Below are positions 1 to 11,187 of a stretch of 64,000 nt of DNA, piece by piece. Origin of the DNA: Lucinisca nassula (lineage: Eukaryota > Mollusca > Bivalvia > Lucinida > Lucinidae); contig OY757010.1 in assembly GCA_963580285.1 (NCBI GenBank), positions 68,098,406-68,162,405 of the forward strand, written 5' to 3'. The position numbers and the translations under genes are program-made. The notes under the pieces were generated by a model that saw only the letters and a program-made list of their open reading frames with translations, was not told where the DNA came from and did no database searches. Within the stretch, counting starts at the first letter, position 1. Every line of letters begins with the position of its first letter.

Positions 1-640
1 ATGGATATCCATAAATCAGCCGAATAATGGATATCCATAAATCACATAATAGATATCCATAAATCGAATTATGGATTCGATTTATGAATATCATTAATTC
101 AGAGCAATTTATGGATATCCATAATTCGAATGATGGATATCACTAATTCCAATTTTGGATATCAATAAATCAAATATGGATATTATTTATACCGCTGATT
201 TATGGATCTTTGGATAGCTATAAATCGGGCTGAATTATGGATATCCATATTTCGAATTATGGATATCCATAATTCATCGCAAAAACCTTTGGTTTCAGTC
301 ATTATTTAGTGTATTTTGCCAAGACGAATTATGGATACCCATAAATCGAAATATAGATATCCATTAATGGACGGCCTAATAATGAATAACCAAAATTCGA
401 ATTAATGATATCAATTATTCGATTCATAGATATCCATACATCGATCTTCATTACGGATATCCACAAATCGAATTATGGATATCAATTATTTGATTCATAG
501 ATATCCATAATTCGAATCATAGATATCCATAAATCGAATCATAGATATCCATAAATCGAATAATGGATATCCATAATTCGAATTATGGATTTCATTAATT
601 CGAATTATGGATATCCATAAATAATTATGGATATCTATAT
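1..640. repeat. Degenerate short tandem repeat with GGATATCC core
   Basis: The first 640 bases are built from irregular copies of a roughly 20-base unit that reads like ATGGATATCCATAAATCGAA, with spacing and ends varying from copy to copy. The TGGATATCCA core is itself a palindrome, so copies read alike on both strands. No open frame or gene signal is visible. The array may continue to the left of the window. It looks like a decayed satellite or the palindrome array of a foldback element; I cannot tell which. Confidence 0.75.
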
Positions 641-844
641 ATAGGGAATGAATAGTAAAAGGGCGCCCCATATTACTACACCGTACAAACAGCGCTACAA
701 GAAAAAAGTCAAAATAAGCTTAAAATGAAAAAGACAACAAATGCAAAACCAAGTTGAGTCTTATGTGCTTCTAAAGCAGCCAAACAAATGCGAATTTTCA
801 CATTACAAATCCGTGTGACATAGAGCATTCTTTCATATCGCCAA
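641..844. other. Unassigned intergenic sequence
   Basis: Short AT-rich stretch between the opening tandem repeat and the first hairpin MITE. I see no gene, repeat or regulatory signal in it. Confidence 0.4.
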
Positions 845-1023
845 TCGGTTTAGATTGTGGGTGCTCGTTAGAACCGCCTCATTGAGGTGGTTCTAACGAG
901 TACCCACAACCTATATCTTGGAGCAGAAATGAGGAAATATTGTAAACCCCCTTAAACCCTAGTTTTCTCTATATAAAGAGGTGTTTAGGGGGTGTTCATT
1001 TCACGGACTTGTTATCGTGATGA
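845..1023 (-). mobile_element. Hairpin MITE, truncated copy
   Basis: Contains the family hairpin at 855-909 (GTTAGAACCGCCTC facing GGTGGTTCTAACGAG, flanked by GTGGGTGCTCG and GAGTACCCAC), followed by the AGCAGAAAT..AGGAAA block, the CCCTTAAACCC block and the terminal ATCGTGATG. The outer half beyond the hairpin is missing. Other copies lie at 1411-1691, 2784-3061, 29943-30186, 32263-32497, 49910-50155 and 60625-60855, with end fragments elsewhere. Non-coding. Confidence 0.75.
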
Positions 1024-1410
1024 GTATGCGGTTTAAGCAGTGTTCATGCGAATAAGTTAAGATAGCTGATATAAGAATTGCCAGCCTGTGAAAATGACAT
1101 TGTTAATCTGGTATGCAAACAAGAGGGCCATGGTGGACCTGGATCGCTCACCTGATCCATAGGGTAACAAGTGGGCCCAGAGGCGAGCCATTATGAAGGT
1201 TAAGTGTCATACCAAATATCAAAGACCAGAACCTTCTGGTTTCAGACAAGAAGATTTTTAAAGGTTTTCCTTATATAAGTCTATATAACATCTGCAGGCC
1301 CCGGGGCGGGGCCATTTTGGCTCCAGGGCTATAATTTGAACAATCTTGGTAGAAATCCACAAGACAAAGCTTCATACTAAATTTCAAAGACCTAGGCCTT
1401 CTGGTTTCAG

Positions 1411-1691
1411 CATCACGAAAACACGCCTATATAATTTTGACCCCCTTGAACCCAACTTTTTTATAGTAAAACTGGGGTTTCCGGTAAGGTATACCTTATT
1501 TTTCTTATTTCTGCTCTAAAATATAGATTGTGGGTACTCGTTAGAACCGCCTCGATGATGCGGTTCTAACGAGTGCCCACAATCTATATTTGAGCAGAAA
1601 TAAGAAAAATATCACAATGTTTCATCATAAAATTTTCATTTTTTCGGCGATAAAGGTGGATATGTATTTGTATAGGCGTGTTTGCGTAATG
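1411..1691 (+). mobile_element. Hairpin MITE, full-length copy
   Basis: Terminal inverted repeats CATCACGAAAACACGCC at 1411 and the complement ending GCGTAATG at 1691. A central perfect-type hairpin (GTTAGAACCGCCTC..GATGCGGTTCTAAC) is at about 1530-1575, flanked by mirrored TTATTTCTGCTC / GAGCAGAAATAA blocks. It lies inside a unit of the 1117-6342 tandem core: TTTCAG precedes it and GACAAGAAG follows it, and other units read TTTCAGACAAGAAG without it. At most one base is duplicated at the site. Non-coding. Confidence 0.85.
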
Positions 1692-2109
1692 GACAAGAAG
1701 ATTTTCAAAGGTTTTCGCAATAAAAGTCTATGTAAAACAAGTGGGCACCAGGCAGGGCCCAATTTTATACCCAGGGCTATAATTTCAACAATCTTGGCAG
1801 GGGTCGACTAGACATAGCTTCATACCAAATACCAAAGACCTGAGCCTTCTGGTTTCAGACAAGAAGATTTTTAAATGTTACGCAAATATATGTCTATGTA
1901 AAACCGGTTTCCAGTCATTTCACACCCTAGTCATTTCGTACCCTAGTCATTTCATACCATTTTGGTCATTTCGTACCTGTTTTTGGTCATTTCGTACCTA
2001 CTAACAAGCAAAGTCATTTCGTAACCATGGTCATTTCATACCCAAGCCAAAACTGACCAGTGTGGTTACGAAATGACTTAAGCATTTTGTTTTTTCACCG
2101 TAGTGACCG

Positions 2110-2284
2110 AAGAGTGAGTGAGTGAGTGTTTTGAGTTTTACGTCCCATCAACAGCTAAGGTCATACGGAGACGGGACCTCGGTTTAAAGACTCATCCGAA
2201 AGTCTGGAGAAGCCCGGGATCGATCCTTGGATCCCTGGTTTATAAGGCGAGTAGCGTAACCACTGCACCACGGAGGCTTCTGTA
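2110..2284 (-). mobile_element. tRNA-derived SINE, family 2
   Basis: Read on the minus strand: a tRNA-like head GAAGCCTCCGTGGTGCAGTGG with a B-box-like GGATCGATCCC, then a body (TCCAGACTTTCGGATGAGTC, GGTCCCGTCTCCGTATGACC) and tail TGGGACGTAAAACTC followed by CACTCACTCAC. Same family as 51832-51990 and 53777-53940. The tail motif GACGT(T)AAAC is shared with the other SINE families in the window. The anticodon stem is imperfect, so it is not a functional tRNA gene. Confidence 0.8.
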
Positions 2285-2783
2285 GTGACCGAAGAAAAAC
2301 CACCTGATGTTCCGTTGCAGAACTTGGCATCCCACATGTGTCCCCAGCCAGTCTCAAACAAACAGTCGTTAGAGACCTATTGGCTAGGAGTTAGCGCTCT
2401 TACAGACTAAGCCACACAGGCCGCAAGGGACACAAAAAAATAAATGAAAAAAAAAATACATGAATGAAAATGGACTAACCCCTACCGTCATAGTTGCTAA
2501 TCAGTGTTTAAACGGAATAACCCAAACTGTTCTAACAAACTGAACCTCCTTGCCTCAGACCGGACAGACAGATGGACGGATGTTTGGCTTGACGGGCGGA
2601 CGCACGGACGCACGAACGGAATGATGGATGGATGTATGGATTATAGTGGTTCTTTTAAACTGGATAATTATCAAGCATGTCTGTCGCCTCTTAAAAATTA
2701 AATGGATATGTTGTTTATTATTCACATTTGTAATTTGTCTATTATAATTTGAAATTACTTTACTTGCAAAACAATAAAGCCGC

Positions 2784-3061
2784 CATCACGAAAACACGCC
2801 TATATATCTTTGACCCCATTGAACCCCACTTTTATATAGTAAAACGGGGGTTTACAGGGGTAAACCTAATTTTTCTTATTTCTGCTCTAAAATATAGACT
2901 GTGGGTACTCGTTAGAACCGCCTCATCGAGGCGGTTCTAACGAGGACCTCAATCCGTATTTTGAGTAGAAATAAGAAAAATATCGCAATCTTTCATCTTA
3001 AAATTTTCGTTTTTTCGGCGGTAAAGTTTACAATATATTTGCATAGGCATGTTTTCGTAAT
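2784..3061 (+). mobile_element. Hairpin MITE, full-length copy
   Basis: Starts CATCACGAAAACACGCC and ends GTTTTCGTAAT. The central hairpin at about 2900-2943 (GTTAGAACCGCCTC, ATCGAG, GCGGTTCTAACGAG) is perfect over the inner 14 bp. The copy lies within the 1906-3795 foldback element, so it is a third level of nesting. Confidence 0.85.
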
Positions 3062-3795
3062 GAATATTTAAGTTTATTTTTATGTGGGTGGTACATGTAG
3101 CGAACGGATGGCTGGAGCAGACGGTCAAGAATGGGCTCTCACCCATAAAATTTAGTATACAAATTCGTGCAAAAAAAACTCGCAGACACTAAAAAATTCA
3201 CCGACAAGCAAACTGATCGACAACTCAGCGACCCGACGACTCACAGACATGTTTATAAAACGAGGTCAAGATGTTGCTTACTTTTCACATAAACATAGAT
3301 TCGGAAGCCTTTGTAAGGAGTTCAAGTTAGAAGACGACTCATAATATTTGTTTTTAGAGAAACTAAAGAAACTAACCGATAGACCACCATACTCGCATTG
3401 GCTCTATAATAAGCACTGATGTTTTTGTTATTTTCCCTGTGCTGTTATTTCTGTCCGTTAGGTATTCTTCACACGAATAAATTTTACGTTTTCTTCATAC
3501 GAAAAAAAAAAATGCACATACTGGCCTCCAATTCCACTATATTTACATACCAGGTAAAATTTTTATATATGTGTTTGACTCTAGGTATAAAATGACCAAA
3601 AATAGGGTACGAAATGAGCAAAAAACGTTATGTATAAACAGTAAAAGAGGGTACGAAATGACCAAACCGGGTACGAAATGACTAAAGTGGATACGAAATG
3701 ACCAAATTGAAAATCAAATGGGTAAGAAACGACTGGCAAAATGGAACTAAATGACTATGGTAAGAAGTGACTTGGGTACGAAATGACCGGTTACC

Positions 3796-4669
3796 GTAAA
3801 ATCAGTGGGTTCCGGATGGGGGCACAAGGGCTATAATTTGAACAGTCTTGGCAGCGGTCCACTAGATGAAGCTACACACCAAATATCAAAGACCTGGGCC
3901 TTGCATAAGCCTATGTAAAAACAAGGGCCCAGAGGCGGGGGCATTTCCGGCCTTAGGGCTATAATTTAAACAACCTTGATAGAGGTCCACTAGATGAAGC
4001 TTCACACCAAATATCAAAGACCTGGGCCTTGCGGTTTCAGAGAAGAAGATTTTCAAAGATTTTCCCTATATAAGTCGATGTAAAACCAAAGGGCCCAAGG
4101 CGGGGGCAATTGCGAACATCTTGGTAGAGGTCCACTAGATCAAGCTTCATACCAAATAACAAAGACCTGGGCCATGTAGTTTAAGAGAAGAAGATTTTTA
4201 AAGATTTTCCCTATATATGTCTATGTGAAACTAAAGGGTCCCGGGGCGGGGGCATTTTGGCCATAAGACTATAATTTGAACAATCTTGATAGAAGTCCAC
4301 CAGATGAAGCGTCACACCAAATATCAAAGACCTGGGCCTTGTGGTTTCAGAGAATAAGATTTTTAAAGAGTTTCCCTTTATAAGTCTATGTAAAACCAAA
4401 GAGCCCTAGGGCTATAATTTCAACAATCTTGGTTGAGGTCCACTAGATGAAGCTTCATACCAAATATCAAAGACCTGGGCCTTGCGGTTTCAGAGAAGAA
4501 GATTTTTAAAGATTTGCCCTATGTAAGCCTATGTAAAAAATATGTAGCCAAAAGCCCCTTGGGCGGGGGTATTTTAGGCCCCAGGGCTATAATTTGAACA
4601 ATCTTGGTAGGGAACCACTAGACGAAGCTTCATACCAGGACCATGCAGTTTCAGAGAAGAAGGTTTTTT
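3796..4669 (-). repeat. Tandem core units of the 1117-6342 element
   Basis: About five diverged head-to-tail copies of the ~158-bp unit: GGTCCACTAGATGAAGCTTC, CAAAGACCTGGGCCTTG, GTTTCAGAGAAGAAG, CTATGTAAAACCAAAGGG and a GC-rich GGCGGGGGC block. The units match those at 54780-56950 in reverse complement. No protein is encoded; short frames across the array are spurious. Confidence 0.85.
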
Positions 4670-6113
4670 ATCCCCCGACCGAATAGGTTCGGGGGATATA
4701 GCGATCAGCCTGGTGTCTGTCCGACCGTCGTCCGTAGACGCAACCTTGTGATGGCCATAACTCCTTTACCCTTTGAGATTCATTGATGGTTCTTGGCACA
4801 ATTGTTCACAAGGCTGAGACGGCGTGTCTTGCCCAAGAACCAGAACTCTGGATGCCATACTTTTTGAGTTAGCTCCCCTTTTAATAAAATAGAATGACTA
4901 CCTTGTGATGGCCATAACTCCAATACCCTTTGAGATATATTGATGGTACCTGGCACAGTTGTTCACAAGGCTGAGACAGCGTGTCATGCACAAGAACCAC
5001 AACTCCGGTTGCCATGGTTTTTTAGTTATCTCCCCTTCCAATAAAATAGAGTGACTACCTTGTGATGGCCATAACTCCAATACCCTTTAAGATATATTGA
5101 TGATACCTGACACAGTTGTTCACAAGGCCAAGACAGTGTGTTATGCACAAGAACCGCAACTCTTGCTGCCATGGTGTTCGAGTCATCTCCCCTTCCAATT
5201 ATAGAATCACTACCTTGTGATGGCTACATCTCCAATACTCTTTGAGATATATTGATGGTACTTGGTATGGTTGTACTTGAGGTTAAGCTGGTGTGTCACG
5301 TGCAAGAACCACATTTCTGGGTGCCCTGTTTTTTTAATTATCTCCCCTGACAGTATAACCTTGTGATGGCCATAACTCCAATACCGTTTGAGATATATTG
5401 ATGGTACTTGGCACAATGCTAAATAAGGTTGAGACGGCGCTTCATGCCTAAGAACTACAACTCTGGGTACTATGATATTTGAGTTATCTCCCCTTCCAAT
5501 ATAACAGTATGACCTACTTGTGATCACCGTACCTCCGGTACCCTTTGAGACATATTGGTGGTACTTGATGCAGATGTACATGAGGTTAAGCAGGTGTTTT
5601 ATGCTAAAGAATTACAACTCTGGGTGCTCTGGTTTTTTTAGTTATCTCCCCTGACAATATAACCTTGTGATGGCCATAACTTCAACACCCTTTGAGATAT
5701 ATTGAAGTAACTTGGCACAATTGTATACAAGGTACAGAAGGGATGTCATGTGCAAGAACCACAACTGTTTGTGCTGTGGTATTTGAGTTATCTACCCTTC
5801 CAGCATAACAGTATGACCAGCTTTTGATCACCATATCTCCAATACCCTTTGAGACAATGTATTGATGGTACTTTGTACAGAAATACAAGAGCTTAAGCAG
5901 GCATGTCATGCACAAGAACCACAATTCTGAGTGCCCTGTTTTTTTTTTAATTATCTCCCCTGACAGTATAATCTTGTGATGGCCATAACTGCAATACTTT
6001 TGTGATATATTGCTGGTTTAATTCTGGTGCACTTTCTATTGATGAACAATCTTCTGAAGGCCATATTGGCTTTTGGTCGGGGGATTTGCCATCTCTTCCG
6101 ATGGCTATTGTTT
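4670..6113 (+). mobile_element. Second rolling-circle-like element with a different tandem core
   Basis: Left end is the hairpin ATCCCCCGACC..GGTTCGGGGGAT (4670-4697), followed by a GTCCGACCGTCGTCCG stretch. Right end has the complement GGTCGGGGGAT (6075-6085), then the hairpin GCCATC..GATGGC and ATTGTTT (ends 6113). The interior (about 4740-6030) is a tandem array of ~160-bp units (CCTTGTGATGGCCATAACTCC, TTTGAGATATATTGATGG, AGTTATCTCCCCTTCC), unrelated to the core of the element it interrupts. It sits between AGAAGGTTTTTT and AAGTTTTTAG. The intact paralogue near 54770-54795 has these two flanks joined, so the empty site is visible in this window. Confidence 0.8.
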
Positions 6114-6369
6114 AAGTTTTTAGTGAAAAAAAAAAGTCTATTTTAGCTCCTGTGACCTAGATCTGCAACAGACCTGAACCATTTGAACACCACCTAAGGA
6201 TCATTCCTGTGAAGTTTGGTCAAAATCCGATTTGTGGTTTAGGAGGAGATGTCGTTTGAAGAAATTGTTAACGAACGGACGGACGCACGCACGCATGGAC
6301 GGACGGACGGACGACGGACAAAAGTAATCCCAAAAGCGAGCTAAAAATCTATACAAATCGTTGGCACAG

Positions 6370-6730
6370 GGTACAGAAATTCTAATCGAACCCAGTTTAT
6401 CTCATTCTCCTTATCCCACAAGGTGTACTGTTTTCAAAGTGGTGCGACGGCAACATTTACATTTATGCATAAAACACTGAGAGTACTGGTGGGTCGATTG
6501 TCTCTGAGTGTAGCCGGGGAAAATAGTCCTCTGTTCGTTTAACCCATAAATTCCAGGTTTTAAGCAAAGAGGGTAGCCTTGATCAGAATTTGCTTTTTCT
6601 GGCGTCTGACCCTTAAATTCTTGTACTGTAAGCTTAAAGTGTAGATCCTGATCAAACACCGTTTTCTGTGGCGTCTGATCAGGGTCTACATTGTTGCCTC
6701 GCCCAACCCATGATTCTACCCCCGATTCAA
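6370..6730. repeat. Diverged relative of the large foldback element arm
   Basis: Shares, in the same order, GTACTGGTGGGTCGATTGT, GTTTAACCC, TTACTGTAAGC / TACTGTAAGC, AGTGTAGA, GATCAAACACC, GGTCTACATTGTTGCC and CATGATTC with the arms of the elements at 27349-38659 and 40525-46819 (for example 38060-38260). It is much diverged and lacks the palindrome array. An old fragment of the same family is the simplest reading. Confidence 0.55.
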
Positions 6731-6737
6731 TAGAGAG

Positions 6738-6786
6738 GGTTATTACTCAACACGTTGAAGTGAGATCAACGTGTTGAGTAATAACC
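6738..6786. repeat. 21-bp perfect inverted repeat
   Basis: GGTTATTACTCAACACGTTGA and its exact complement are separated by 7 bases. It is stable as a hairpin in DNA or RNA. It lies 200 bases before the Penelope-like element; no gene context suggests a terminator. Confidence 0.85.
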
Positions 6787-6983
6787 GGGTGGAATCATGT
6801 GCCAAATTGAAGATGCCGTTAACGTTGGTGGATGTAACGTCATTAAAACATTGACGTTCCCAACACCATTTTCCAAAGTGACCGTTTCTTTTCTTTCAAA
6901 ATACTCATGATTTCCAAAATGGAATTATTGAAAATCCAAACAGATTGCAGGTAGGTCACATTTTCAACAAAAAATAAGCTTCA

Positions 6984-7589
6984 TTAATTGCACGCCGGTG
7001 GGTCAGGCCTCAGATTCTATGACGGCTCCAACGTAAAGGCTTATTGAAAATTAAAGAGATAATGTTGGTTGGTGCCTGATGCTCTGTCTCTGGTCGGGCT
7101 CATCGGAGTCTAACTGTTTGTTTTCTTTTGCTCCAGCGTTTCAGTGGTTTCTTGCTGTCGAGTCCTCACCGTGGTTCTCTGATTTCTGTGTTCACGGAGA
7201 TGTTGCACTGATGAGTTAGGAAGCCTTCATGCGGACTGAACAAATTATTTGTCTAAATCGCGACGGAAGTAAGGGCGAGGATTGTGGCCACGTAAAATCG
7301 ATTTAAGACCCCCAGTGGAAATCTTCCACTGACCGTTCCAAGGCGGCTCTTCTGTGGCGATTTATTTATGTTGTTGTTTGTTGCTTGCTGTGTGTGTCGC
7401 TTGTGTCTTTTAATTTTGGATGGCCATATGGCCATTTTGTGGGAAAGTAACTGTCCATATGGCCTTCCTTTGTTTAGGTTTCCATTATGGTCTGGTCGCT
7501 TAATGTTTGTATTTCTTTCCCTTTGGTGTTTTTTATGGATAGAGTAAGTTAATTGTATCAATTCCTGATCTTTGTTTTACTTCTACTTT
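6984..7589 (+). repeat. Left pseudo-LTR of the Naiad-type element
   Basis: About 606 bases that recur as a direct repeat at 11135-11754 with only scattered substitutions and a 12-base difference (ATTGTCTCACCT present only in the right copy). It starts TTAATTGCACGCCGGTGGG and ends TTTACTTCTACTTT. Direct flanking repeats of this kind are typical of Penelope-like elements. It also holds the AT-rich GCCATATGGCC repeats at about 7420-7465. Confidence 0.9.
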
Positions 7590-7902
7590 GCATATCAGGG
7601 CTGTTTTGTTTGTGCCGTGTGGCGGCTGTAAAAGGTCTACCCGTACATGCATTTAATGCTCTTATTTTTCCAATCCTCAGGGATTGCTTATGCAATTGCT
7701 TTTCACTGTTCCATCAATTGACATCCTTTAGATACCTGTTGAAGGTCATTATTAGACCGATGTTCGTTCCTCGTTGTATAACAACTGCTTGTTTGACATC
7801 CCTGTACTTTAAGTAGACTAGGATGTTTTGTGGGCTTTTGTTGTACCTTCCTTCTATTCGAAGGAATCTTCTTCAGTAATTTTATTTATTTAATATTTAT
7901 TT

Positions 7903-10900
7903 AATAACCGGTATGAACATCGCTTTAGTTTTGACGGTATCACAACCTTATTATCCAAAATGAGTATTACAAATACATTTAAAATATCAATATCACCCCT
8001 TAGGTTACACTCTGCTTCTTCTGTACGGATTCCCCATTCTATTAAGAACTTTAATACTATGTTGCCTTCGGTATTGGTTAGACCCTTAAATTTGTCTTCT
8101 GTAACTTCAGTTAATCTTAAAGGAGCAGGCAATACCAATGTTTTTGGGAGTAGTCTTCGTATAAGACTATCTCCTCTCAAATCACCCATCCTTCGAAAAT
8201 ATACTAATCCGTGGAAAAGAAGTGGAATGTATCCTAGTATTTCTAAGTGCAATGCCAAGAGGTGCAGATGTTGTTCGCATTTAAGCACTGCGTCTACCGT
8301 TACTTCATCTGTAAACGGTAGACGCTTCTCTGTAGTTAACATGTCTGATTTGACATGACAGGCTACAGATTTAATTTATCTAATTACTTGACGTGCTGCA
8401 AACTGTAATATGCAGTACGTCGGTCAAACTAACCGCATGCTTAAAACTAGATTGAACGAGCATTATCGTAGAATGAGTAAGCCTAAGAAAACTGACACTT
8501 TCTTGTACCGTCACTTTCGACGTACAGGTCATTCTGTAAATAACATTATTATACAACCAGTGGAAAAACTTTATTACGATGCAAATTCTACATCTAGATT
8601 CAAAATAATCAAAAGACATGAAGCTGAACTGAAATGGATTAAATTTTTACAGACCCCTTTTCCACTGGGATTTAATGACAACATTTATCATGAGGGTAAT
8701 ATTTCCAGAATGCCGGACTTTGATATTTTCTCACTCCTGGAATGTCGAAAACGCAGAACTAGATCTCACGGCACCAGGAAAAATGGTAACTTTAAACGTA
8801 AATCACGTGCGTTTAAACGAAACAATACTAGACTGAAGTGAATGTCAATTATATTATTAAATCATGGACGCCACTCTATGCTTTCATTTTTAAGTTCATT
8901 ACCCGTTTCTGTTTTACGTCTTCTGGACACCGAGGCGAATAAATTCTACGATAGTTCTCATCAGTTATATGATGCGGCTCTCTTAACTAGAGGCAATACT
9001 CAGCATACTCTCCGTCCTTACATTGATTCTGAAATTAATCATAAACGTCATTTCTTCAAAATATCCTTCATTAATAAGGGTATGGATTTTATAGATTTGC
9101 CCAGTATCTTCCGTGAGAGATCGGTGCTTTCTTCCATTCCTGCTTATTTTCAAAATACTGAAACACCTATAATTTGCTATAAATATAACAAACCTGTTAG
9201 ATCTATCATTTTTAATTTCAATAAACTTGTTTCAGATCTTGATATTGATACTAATACTCCTGATTCATGTGATTGTAAAAACTCAAAGTATTGCTATCCT
9301 GCTGCTGGTCATGTAATTACTGGCAATTTGAAAATTATTCCTGATTCTAGGATAAGGAATATAATTTCTAAAGGACCGAAATATCGGTTTCCTTCTAAAA
9401 TTGATTTCAGTAAATGTAGAGATGAAATCGCTGCTTCCTTGAATGAATTCGGTAATCGATGGTGTAAGCGAGAGTATGTTGAGTATAAAGCCCTAAAGGA
9501 CTGGAAACTTAGCATTTTAAGACTAGTGAATAAACGCATTTCTTTCTATTCTCAAAATACTAACTTATTACCTCCTAAGCCCAAGACGTCTTTACGTCAT
9601 CTTAAACTAGGTATTCAAGAATTTCATAAGAAGTTTGTTTTGGCCCCTGCAGACAAGGCAGCTAACAACGTCGTCGTTGTGTGACGGCTCCACTATGTTA
9701 ACAAATGCTTAAGCAGGAGCTTGGTGGTACTAAGGCCTATGAACTTCAGCCTTTGGCTGAAGAGAGAGCTATAGTAGATAAACATGTTTGTCTTTCAGCC
9801 ACCAAGTTTGCTGTGTGTGTTAACGAAGGCCAAGACAAGCTTCCTACGCTATACTGGTTACCAAAACTTCATAAAAAACCTTACAAAGCACGGTTTATTG
9901 CAAATTCTAGTTCTTGCACTACCACTGAACTTTCTAAATTATTAACTTCCTGTCTTACTGCTATTAAAACGCATGTAATTAAATATTGTGATAAAGTCTT
10001 TGAAAGATCAGGAAGAAATCTGTTTTGGTCTATAAAAAATTCGAATGAGGTTTTAAATAAATTGAAATCTAGACAGTTTCGTGCTTCTAGTCTGTCTACC
10101 TACGATTTTTCCACTCTTTACACTACACTTCCTCATAATCTTATAAAAGAAAAGCTTAATGATTTAATTGAATGGGCTTTTCACAGAGAAGATTCTCTCT
10201 ATCTTGCATGTAATGTCAGAAATGCATTTTTCACTTCTAAAGAGCATAAGAATTATACACTTTGGTCATGTCAGAAAGTGTGTGATGCCCTTACCTTTCT
10301 ACTTGACAATATTTATATTAGATTCGGTACTAAGTTATTTAGACAAATTGTGGGTATTCCGATGGGTACTAATTGCGCACCTCTTGTGGCTGATCTGTTC
10401 TTGTATTGTTATGAAAGAGACTTCATTTTGTCGCTTTCCATTGATAACCAATCTGAAATTATTGAAGCTTTTAGCTCTACTTCTAGATATTTAGATGATT
10501 TATTAAATATTGATAATACCTATTTTGATGGTTTGATCAGTCAGATTTACCCCCTAGAACTTCAGTTAAATAAAGCAAATTCTTCTGATACCGAGGCCCC
10601 GTTTTTTGGATTTACATCTATCTATTGTAGATGGATTTGTTTCGTGCAAAATTTATGATAAACGCGATGACTTTGATTTTGAGATTGTAAATTTTCCTTT
10701 TTTGGATGGTGATGTTCCTCGTGCGCCATCCTATGGCGTTTATATTTCGCAATTAATTCGATTTGCTAGAGTGTGTAGTCATGTAACTGACTTCAACACT
10801 CGTAATAAATTATTAACGGCTAAACTTCTTAATCAGGGTTATCGGTACCATAAACTACGCAAAGCCTTTTCAAAATTTTATAGACGCCATTCTGATTTAA

Positions 10901-11187
10901 TTTCAAAATTCAATATTGGACTTAAATCTCTTCTGCAACAAGGTCTATCGGAACCCGAATTTTATGGTGACTTAGTATATAAATTCAGAAAAATATATAA
11001 CCGCAATGACTTCAGCACCCAATTTCGTAAAATCATTCTTCGATATAAAAAGATTGGGTACAACATGGATATTATACGACAGACTGCATGCATGGTAGTT
11101 AACCCAATCACGGTTGGCAACTTTGCTTCCCTCTTTAATTGCACGCCGGTGGGTCAGGCCTCAGATTCTATGACGGCTCCAACGTAA
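7903..11187 (+). pseudogene. Naiad polyprotein: GIY-YIG endonuclease + reverse transcriptase, TGA-interrupted
   Basis: Retrotransposition enzyme. In frame from about 7903: a Cys-rich block RCRCC (8260s), then LIYLIT..QYVGQT (GIY-YIG core, 8370-8430) with the following Arg and the downstream Glu (AELKWIKFL). Next come the linker CDCKNSKYC and GHVITG (9270-9330), a DKG-like motif reading ADKAANN (9650s), and the RT with LPKLHKKP, IPMGTNCAPL and the catalytic box YLDD (10490s). The four in-frame stops before 9696 are all TGA (8356, 8389, 8839, 9682); there is no TAA or TAG. The TGA at 8389 falls where the LITC Cys of related enzymes is expected. The final stop is TAA (11185), inside the right pseudo-LTR. 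Two single-base frameshifts, near 9698 and in the T run near 10601, break the copy. Selenocysteine recoding is known for clam Naiads; here it is inference. I could not identify a SECIS element. The start codon is uncertain (7960 ATG or upstream). Confidence 0.85.

Larger units (their letters stand above)
1906..3795. mobile_element. Foldback element with inverted arrays of GTCATTTCGTACC
   Basis: Its left end (1906-2085) carries about eight copies of GGTCATTTCGTACC and its right end (3585-3795) about eight copies of the complement GGTACGAAATGACC, so the ends are inverted arrays about 1.5 kb apart. The outermost bases are GGTTTCCAGTCATTTC and, on the other strand, GGTAACCGGTCATTTC. It is flanked by GTAAAACC (1898-1905) and GTAAAATC (3796-3803), an 8-bp target duplication with one mismatch. 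The host tandem core reads GTAAAACC once when uninterrupted. The interior holds a SINE (2110-2284), a MITE (2784-3061) and unassigned AT-rich sequence, with no transposase. Confidence 0.75.
1117..6342 (-). mobile_element. Rolling-circle-like (Helentron/HINE-like) element with tandem core, nested insertions
   Basis: Read on the minus strand, it starts at 6342 with AGCTCGCTTTTGGGAT and a GTCCGTCGTCC-rich stretch (6285-6320), passes into a ~158-bp tandem unit (AAGCTTCATCTAGTGGACC, GCAAGGCCCAGGTC, TTGTTCAAATTATAG), and ends at 1117 with GATCAGGTGAGCGATCC, a GC-rich hairpin and CTCTTGTTT. The same ends and core occur uninterrupted at 54515-56999. Three elements are nested inside it: 1411-1691, 1906-3795 and 4670-6113. 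Without them about 1.6 kb remains. Structured ends, a 3' hairpin before CTTGTTT, a T-tract target and no target duplication fit Helentron-associated elements such as oyster pearl/CvA (family knowledge); no Rep or helicase gene is present, so it would be non-autonomous. Confidence 0.75.

Noticed and set aside
7890..8342. 150-residue minus-strand frame
   Set aside because: It is antisense to the Naiad polyprotein, which has recognisable motifs in the + frame.
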